Assembly: GCA_021904315.1 (NCBI GenBank)
Contig: CM038915.1
Location: 14,694,001 to 14,758,000 of the forward strand
Origin: Sphagnum magellanicum
Lineage: Eukaryota > Streptophyta > Sphagnopsida > Sphagnales > Sphagnaceae
Direction: 5' to 3'
DNA length: 64,000 nt
The first letter of the stretch is position 1. Each line of letters opens with the position of its first letter. The translations under genes were made by a program, and so were the position numbers. Shown here one piece after another: positions 57,240 through 64,000 of the stretch. A model generated the notes under the pieces. It saw nothing but the letters and a program-made list of their open reading frames with translations, had not been told where the DNA came from and did no database searches.

Positions 57240-58977
57240 GAAAGGGGAGTAAATAGGAAAATTAGGAGCCAGCTGTTAGTCGTTGCTGCCTATTTTTTTC
57301 ACTTTCCCACTGGCAGCTAGCTAAACTAGCAGTTAGCTCCAAGTTAACTGTTACATTAGTGGTTCCAGTTTAGCCGCTTTTTGGCCTTTTGGTGGCAATG
57401 TAGACCCTTTTAGATTTCCCGACCCTATCGGTCACCACTATCAGTTAACATCCTGTTACTGCCCATTTTAGCTACTGCCCTCGGTTGTTTGAAAACAAAT
57501 GCAAAAATTTATCAATAAATGAAATAAATTTCTAACCAAAAATCAAATAAAAAATATTTTATTTTATTTTTCTATTTTGGGTTTTCATCAGTCTTTTTCC
57601 TCCCATAAGAACAGAATTTCAAGTCATTTAAAATTATGTTTTTATCATAAGTTCCCCAAATTCATCATTTTTGTTTCCATATAAGAGACCTTTTTTAAGT
57701 TATTATTTTAATTTATCATCTCCCAATTCCTTTGTTTTTTAAGAATCGAAACCAAAACTAGATCCATTCTAATTTAGTTTTTAAAACCAGAACTGGAGCC
57801 TCTTTAGACAAAGTAAAGAACCACCCAACATTGATTATAACCTAAGATCCCCCAAATTTATCAGTTGGAGTTCATCGAGAAAAATCATTAAAAAAAAGGT
57901 TATCTATTAAAAAAAATTATATTAAAACATTCATGAAAGAAACTTTCATATTTCATGTCATTAAAGTCTAGGAGGAAAGTTTTTAAACAAAAGACTAATA
58001 TATAACTTGCGGTTTTTTTTCTGACAAATTTTGTGCAATTTTTCCAGAAAAAGATTGGTAAGTGTTTGGAGTTTTTTTTTTTCTCGTGAAAATCAATTCA
58101 AAAAGAATTTTGTTTATTCTTAAAGGAAAACATTTGCCAAAATTTTTATATCAAAAAAATTGAGGGAAAAAAGAAAACCCCTGGATACGAGATTTTATTG
58201 GGTTGAGGAAAAACAAAAGTGTCTTTTCCTCTGCATAATTTTATTATTATTATTATTATTATTATTATCAGGTATTATTATTATTTGCGAAAAAAGAAGC
58301 CAAAGAAACCATAGGTATTTGTTTTTTTTGTCTCTTTGAGGAAAAGTAGTCGACGTGTTCGTTTCAGGTTGGTCGACTTCCTTCCCTGGTGGTGGCCCCC
58401 GCGGGAGCAAGCGTTGCCGGATATTTGCTGCGCGTCCCCTTGAGCGCGCGCAATTCGCGCAATCTTCGCTTTTTGACTGCGTAATCACGATGTACAAACT
58501 TAGGCTCCTCGCGCGCATGTAGCGGATTGAACAGCACTCGCACAGATCCCATCCATGTGGGCTTCGCGAGGCCGGGATGCAAAAATCTTATTTCAGGACC
58601 GCGCGTACCACTACATTGTGCTAGCTTAGCTGCAGCAGCAGCTGATGGTTCATGTGCAAGTGCAGCTGCAGACCTAGCTGTTGGGTTCCTAAACTCCCGC
58701 CCCTCAGGATGCAAGAATCTGATATAACTTACCTACTAGAGAAATCTCGATAGTTTTACATTCTCCAGCTAACTGTAACAACAGATCACACATCCACCCG
58801 CGAGAGGTCGGATCAGCTTTTGATTCTTCTGCGTAATAGCACTACGTATTGTGGATGCGACTAGATCATCGAGTCTCTTATAGTTTGTGTGAGAAGGGCA
58901 TATAGATGCTGCTGCTGCTGCTGCTGCTGGCGACATAGCTAGCTTGTAGTAGCATCGGTAATTGTTATACTACCAAT
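57240..58977. promoter_or_regulatory. Upstream region of the DREB gene
   Basis: AT-rich to about 58230, with (TTA)n at 58240-58268, then GC-rich. A (TGC)n tract at 58908-58929 lies 48 bp before the start codon, probably in the leader. GCAGCAGCAGC words recur near 58630. No TATA box was assigned with confidence. Confidence 0.45.
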
Positions 58978-60972
58978 ATGGTGCTATCATCGCCGCCAGC
59001 TGATCCTGGAGCTGTGACGAAGAAACAAGCTGGGGTCCGGAAGAGGGGACGAGGTGGTTTTGTTCATGATGAGAATATACTGAAGGTCGAAGAAGGTGGC
59101 GGGGATGTTGCTCGTCGACGTGGTGCTGTTTCGCAGTCGCGGGGGAGCACGAAGCCGCGGCGAGGTGGACCTGAGAATGGATTGCATACTTTTAGAGGGG
59201 TGCGGCAGCGGCAATGGGGTCGTTGGGTGGCGGAGATTCGAGAACCACGACTGAGAACGCGGATGTGGTTAGGTACCTTTGCCACCGCCATGGAAGCCGC
59301 GCGTGCTTACGATGAAGCGGCACTGACTTATCATGGACCTGGCGCGCGTCTGAACTTACTTCATCAATCGCAGCAGCAGCCGGCTAATGCTGGAAACGGT
59401 TCATCGCCTGCTCCAGCCGGTTCCAAAAAAGCCGTATCAACAACATCAGGGATCGAAGCTGCTACATCGGATACAATATCAACGATGGCGCGAGGACCTA
59501 GTGTCGCTAGCTGCTGCAGCGACCAACCTGCAGCAGCGCCGACCAATATATTGCAGGCTGCAGGACGTCCTCATGGAGGTGGCGTAACACCCACAAGGCC
59601 GGGAATGGCAGCAGCGCACGATAATATTCAATATGAGCCCCTTCAACCTGTGTCGCGCAATATTATAATTCCAGAAGTCCGAGCTCCCAGAGTTTTACCG
59701 TTCTGCTGTGATACTGCCGGATCAGATTGCGGTTTTGATCCGATGAGCGTGATCCCCAGTTGCCGGTCGCGCGAGGCTCATGGGTGGAGCAGATATAATT
59801 ACGGTGCTGGGATTCTTAACGCGTTCTCGGATATTCCAAAGCGTCAGCTGCTGCAGGCGAGTTCGTTGCGCCTCTATAATCCACCATTTTCTATGTCCGG
59901 ACCAGCTGGTGCTGCAGCTGTGAGCTACAGCGATGGATTTGTTGCTGGAGGCCAAAGTCAATATGGGCCCGGGCTATGGGCGTCGCCACGGCCGGCTGTT
60001 GGGCTCGCAACAGAGTCCGATTTTCTGACGAAGGCTTTGCCGACTGCAGATCCGATATTGAGCGGCCCAATTACCTCTCTCACGATTCATTCCGCAGGCA
60101 CCCCATGCAACTCGTCCTGCGAGTCGCCAAGGGTCACGACGTTTCCTCACTTGAAACTGGATCAGAAGCAGGCGATAGCAGAGTCCGCGAACGTGACTAA
60201 CGAGATGCTTGCAGTCACAGCGACATTTGCAGCAGCCGGCCCTACAGCAGCTAGCACCGGCGACCACGTCCCAATTACCTCTCTCAGGATTCATTCCACA
60301 AGCACCTCATGCAACTCATCCTGCGAGCTGCCAAGGATGACGACGTTTCCTCACTTGAAGCTGGATCAGAAGCAGGAGATAACAGAGTCCATGAACGTGA
60401 CGAACGATATGCCTGCAGTCACACCGACATTTGCAGCAGCCGGCCCTACAGCAGCTAGCGGCAGCGACCACTCTCTACAGGACGAGCTTCACGCAATAGT
60501 AGTCGCCCAGCAGCAGCCTCTCTCCATCTGCATCCACTCTCGCGAGGAGGAAAAGGAAGCCGAATATCAACAATCGCCAGAATATTCATCAATAGTATTT
60601 GCAACGAATTCGACAGGAGGAGAAGGAGGAGAAACATTGCAACAGGCCGGTGGTAGTGGAAATAAAATTCGTACTGGCATGCTACAGCAGAATCAAGCCG
60701 CGGAGGACTCGCTGACATCGACCTTCTGGAGCTTGCAGTATGCAGATCAAGTCGCAGCAGCTCAAACAGTGGACAACCAAACGTCGCCGAGTTGCAACTT
60801 GGAGACGGGAATGGACGTGATCCATCCATGGAGCTCGTGTACCGAGCTAGTACTCATGGATGAACCGCCGAGCTTAATGGGTACATGGGATCTTGAAGAC
60901 ATCCCACCTCTAGTCGACCTCTCTTTATCGCTTGACGACGAGCCACTGCAGCTCGATGAAATCTTCTTATGA
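58978..60972 (+). CDS. DREB-type AP2/ERF transcription factor
   Basis: An intronless 664-residue protein, far longer than usual for the family. A basic nuclear-localisation-like RKRGRGG (21-27) and RRGGPEN (61-67) precede one AP2/ERF domain at about 71-127: [19 protein letters not shown], then [20 protein letters not shown] and GPGARLNL. Valine and glutamate at domain positions 14 and 19 (WVAEIREP) mark the DREB branch. The GGPEN just before the domain resembles DREB2/ABI4 (A-2/A-3) proteins, which bind DRE/CE1-type elements in drought, cold and ABA responses; target specificity here is inferred. The long C-terminal part is Ala/Ser/Gln-rich with a 68-residue tandem duplication (about 364-431 and 432-499). 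It ends in an acidic, leucine-rich segment ([19 protein letters not shown]) likely to activate transcription. Confidence 0.93.
   Translation: MVLSSPPADPGAVTKKQAGVRKRGRGGFVHDENILKVEEGGGDVARRRGAVSQSRGSTKPRRGGPENGLHTFRGVRQRQWGRWVAEIREPRLRTRMWLGTFATAMEAARAYDEAALTYHGPGARLNLLHQSQQQPANAGNGSSPAPAGSKKAVSTTSGIEAATSDTISTMARGPSVASCCSDQPAAAPTNILQAAGRPHGGGVTPTRPGMAAAHDNIQYEPLQPVSRNIIIPEVRAPRVLPFCCDTAGSDCGFDPMSVIPSCRSREAHGWSRYNYGAGILNAFSDIPKRQLLQASSLRLYNPPFSMSGPAGAAAVSYSDGFVAGGQSQYGPGLWASPRPAVGLATESDFLTKALPTADPILSGPITSLTIHSAGTPCNSSCESPRVTTFPHLKLDQKQAIAESANVTNEMLAVTATFAAAGPTAASTGDHVPITSLRIHSTSTSCNSSCELPRMTTFPHLKLDQKQEITESMNVTNDMPAVTPTFAAAGPTAASGSDHSLQDELHAIVVAQQQPLSICIHSREEEKEAEYQQSPEYSSIVFATNSTGGEGGETLQQAGGSGNKIRTGMLQQNQAAEDSLTSTFWSLQYADQVAAAQTVDNQTSPSCNLETGMDVIHPWSSCTELVLMDEPPSLMGTWDLEDIPPLVDLSLSLDDEPLQLDEIFL
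60066..60473 (+). repeat. 204-bp in-frame tandem duplication inside the DREB gene
   Basis: CCCAATTACCTCTCTCA starts at 60066 and again at 60270. Two 204-bp units (68 codons each) follow, differing at scattered positions, including replacement changes. Both keep the motifs [16 protein letters not shown] and [10 protein letters not shown]. Confidence 0.9.
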
Positions 60973-61082
60973 TAATCATCTGCATCCCAAACCCTAAACC
61001 CTAAGCCCTGCTTGCAGTAAGACTAGTACTTCCTATGATCATCTGCATCCTAAACCCTAAACCCTACTTGCAGTAGGACTAG
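60971..61082 (+). repeat. Duplicated telo-box segment after the DREB stop codon
   Basis: Two copies of a ~50-bp block (TCATCTGCATCC, then AAACCCTAAACCCTA, then CTTGCAGTA, GACTAG) start near 60976 and 61039. Each has two telomere-like AAACCCT units. They lie in the 3' UTR. Confidence 0.8.
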
Positions 61083-61099
61083 CGCCGCCGCCGCGGCAT

Positions 61100-63820
61100 C
61101 CGCCACTTTCTTGTAAATAGACTCTGCTGCTGCTACTGCAGCACAGAAACCATGGTGAACAAGAACCTAGAACAAAAAATTTAGGAAAAAAATAGTAATT
61201 TTTAGAGGTGATGATATTCGATAGAGTTGCCACCCGCAATTTTGCGTAAATTACTGGCAGCGGGTTTTAATTTCACTAGTTTTACAAATTCATGTACAAG
61301 AAAACAATACAATACATACATATCGACATGCATTCATGTACTCTTAATTGTGTCTACGATTTGTCAGTTTGGTCTTTTGGACCCAAGCAAGCTGTCGAGC
61401 AGCTGCTGCAGCTTCCTCAATTCTTTGTCACACTAACTTTTAGTGCGGATTTTGCACACTCGAGAACTACTCGATTCTTCGCAAAATGAGGCCACGGGTT
61501 TGCACTTTGCACTCTGCATTACTCGCAGGATGCATGTATGTATGTATGTATGCGTGCATACAATTTATGTACGTATGTATGTATGTTCTCAAATATAATT
61601 GTATGTTTATGCTATATTAGTACTCCATACCATACATATAGATAGTATCAGTAATTCAGTCCATAATCTTTCAGATATATATGGTCTTATATTCTCTGAT
61701 TTATCTAGAGGGTTTTAAGCAGTTCATATATATATATATACATACATATGTTCTCTGGATTTATCCATGGTTTCAAGTGGTCCATATATATTTGTATGTA
61801 TGTCATTCAACATATTGTTATTCAAAATAATTATTATTTCAATGCTTTTTCAAAAAATAACATGAACAGACATAATAACATGTGCCTTTTCATGTCCATC
61901 TTACATAGAAAAATAAAATTTGAGATTGACATAAATAATGATGATCTACTGGAAATTGTATGAGAACATATGCGGGAAATAAAAAGGCCAGAGGGGGAGG
62001 GGATATTATTAGATCGATAAATCTTCATCTGCTTTATCATTATTTTTACCTCTTTTTCATACTTTCAAAGTGAAAGTATTAGAATACATTCCATACATCT
62101 AGAGCTTTTTCTCAGCCACAAGGTTCTAGTAATTCAAAATATACATTATTCAAAATAATTATTATTTCAATACCTTTTCAAAATATGACTTGAAAATGCA
62201 TGATAACATGTGCCTTTTCATGTCCATATATGGAAGTGGGGGAAAAGAGTTATGGAGTTACAAAGAAAAGAAAGGTTTTTTTTTTTCAAAAAATGTTATG
62301 CTTTTTAACGTGCATGTAAGTGGCTAGTGGAAAAGAGAGTGAAGTAGTTATTAGGAAAAGACACCCAATGCTCATAAGGTTATTGTTCAAAATTGAAAGA
62401 CAAGATAAGAACATTTAAATAAATTCAAAAAAAAATCATTTAGTCAAGTATACAATTGTTGTGACAATTTCAAATATCAAAGCTTAGGTTTTAGAAATTA
62501 TGAAAAAATAATTAAGACAATTCATCAATAATTTAATTAGGAACAAGCCTAGAATCCTTGTAACACATATTACAAAATCTGATGCATCATCGGGATTGAC
62601 TCAAAATGAAAATATAATTTACTTCCCAAATTATTCAGTAATAACACCTAGATATTATAAGACACTCAATGCCTAAAAGGTTAATTATCGTTAAATTTTG
62701 GAACACCATGTAGAAAATTTAGACAAATTTTAAAATTGGAGGGGGTAGAGAAGGGGAGGGGAGATATTATTAAACTAATAAACCTCCATCTCCTTTACTT
62801 GTTATTCTTACCTCTTTCTCATATTTTCAAAATTTAAAGATGTATTTAATTATTAGGGTACATTATAAATCCAAAGTTTTTTCTCAAGCCACAGGGTTTT
62901 AGTAGTAAATTATCAATAAAATCGTTGTGGCTTCAATGCAAACTTGCCAATTTGTATGTATGCATCTGTGTATGGGCAACTTACTATTTCAAATGTATGC
63001 TTTAGGTGTAAGTTATTTTAATTGTTATTTGACATCATGGACCATGTTGTATTTAACAATACAAATCCAATTTAGGTTCATTTGATATTATTGTTTCTGA
63101 AAAACATTATGTATAGATGATAGCACTTTTATGTCATATTATAGTAGTTGTTACAATATCTTGACATAGTTCAAATAGATCCATGGATAAACTATTTATA
63201 GTGTGCATTGAACCCATCACTAACTCAACACTAGTTGTGAATGGAATGCACAACCGTCTCTTCCTCTTGTAAAAAAGCACTCTTCTCTTACCAATTATGA
63301 TGGTTACCTATTATCTATGAAGGTAGGTTGTTTTATAGTTATGAGATCCACTGAACCAGGATGCTTCAGAATCGTTTTCTTGGTGTCTTTGGAAAGCTCT
63401 TGATGAGGAGGGGTGCATGTCCTTGGTTCCATGACGTTTGGACTTGCCGTGCAAAAGTTCTTGAATATTGAATGATTTCTTCACTGAAAATTAAATTAAA
63501 TTGTAGCTGAAAAATTCAGAGGAATTGGAATGTGCCTTTGGTGTTGTTGGAAAGATCTTGATGAGCAGGATTTAAAGGAATTTATTTGGTAAGATTTGGA
63601 TTCAGAATGTGGGAGATATTGATTTTTAAGTGATTTCTGCAGCTGAAAATTGAAACAAACTCCAAAAAACCAGGTTTTGGAAGGAAAAATCAGTCAGGCC
63701 AACGGCACAGGCCACACTAGTTGTTATTAGTTTTGGATCTTGGCCGTTGATTGGGAAAGATGGGAGGATATGTAAAAGCCATTCTCTCTTTCTCTCTCTT
63801 CTTTCTGCCTTCCCTCTTCT
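61100..63820. other. AT-rich intergenic DNA with diverged direct repeats
   Basis: ATGT/TATG simple repeats lie at about 61531-61585. Two pairs of diverged direct repeats occur. TTCAAAATAATTATTATTTC with a following TAACATGTGCCTTTTCATG block lies at about 61820-61900 and 62145-62230. GATATTATTA, then TTACCTCTTTYTCATA and TTTTTTCTCARCCACA, lies at about 62000-62125 and 62763-62900. The paired order suggests two relatives of one ~300-bp element. No gene was recognised. Confidence 0.5.
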
Positions 63821-63836
63821 CTCTTCTCTACTGCTC

Positions 63837-63911
63837 ATGGTTTCTTTGGGATTGGCTGTGGAGAGTTTGCTTATGGGGATCTGGAGCACGCAAGATTGGA
63901 TGAGTAAATTT
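63837..63911 (+). CDS. Possible first exon of a gene leaving the window
   Basis: A pyrimidine-rich CT leader (63781-63835) precedes ATGG at 63837. The frame MVSLGLAVESLLMGIWSTQD runs to a stop at about 63914, with a possible GTAAAT donor just before it. This resembles a plant 5' leader and short first exon, but there is no further support inside the window. Confidence 0.2.
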
Positions 63912-64000
63912 TAGCAGCAGCTTATTTTGGTTTTTTTTAATCTGTGTTTTTTTTTTTATCATTTTCAAAGCTTGCTTGGTCCAGACACAGTGAGGTTTTT

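Overview
The window is nuclear DNA of a land plant. Long AT-rich stretches full of decayed transposons separate about eight protein-coding genes with plant-type GT-AG introns. Two secreted cyanovirin-N homology (CVNH) lectin genes, a family reported in plants mainly from the fern Ceratopteris, suggest a seedless plant (moss, liverwort, lycophyte or fern). The species cannot be fixed from the sequence alone.

Layout. 1-7.4 kb: AT-rich DNA and a broken Ty1/copia element carrying a nested terminal-inverted-repeat element. 7.4-21.1 kb: a large inverted repeat with two ~3.14-kb arms (7403-10540 and 17977-21114) that are nearly identical. Each arm holds one intact two-exon CVNH gene, pointing outward. 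The 7.4-kb spacer holds a decayed DDE-type transposase, minisatellites and broken ORFs. 21.1-26.7 kb: a hAT transposase remnant and gene-poor DNA. 27-29.3 kb: a six-exon ER-type FKBP immunophilin (+), with a decayed duplicate of its fourth exon in the next intron. 31.0-31.3 kb: Sec61 beta (-). 34.2-36.2 kb: a tRNA-derived SINE with its target duplication, then a three-exon B12D-family gene (+). 36.7-37.7 kb: a non-autonomous hAT element with a perfect 8-bp target duplication. 39.6-42.7 kb: a nine-exon nucleostemin-like GTPase (NSN1, -). 43.1-43.6 kb: mitochondrial ribosomal protein mS33 (+), divergent from NSN1 across a 373-bp promoter region with telo-box motifs. 44-58 kb: gene-poor DNA with minisatellites and a single-frame pseudogene of unknown family. 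59-61 kb: an intronless DREB-type AP2/ERF factor with a 68-residue internal tandem duplication. 61-64 kb: AT-rich repeats and a possible first exon at the right edge.

How the genes relate. Sec61 beta and the FKBP both act at the ER membrane or lumen and both have GA-rich leaders. NSN1 and mS33 both serve ribosome production, and their shared telo-box promoter fits joint control. The CVNH pair is the most unusual content: two coding-identical secreted lectins with mirrored promoters, placed around a transposon carcass.
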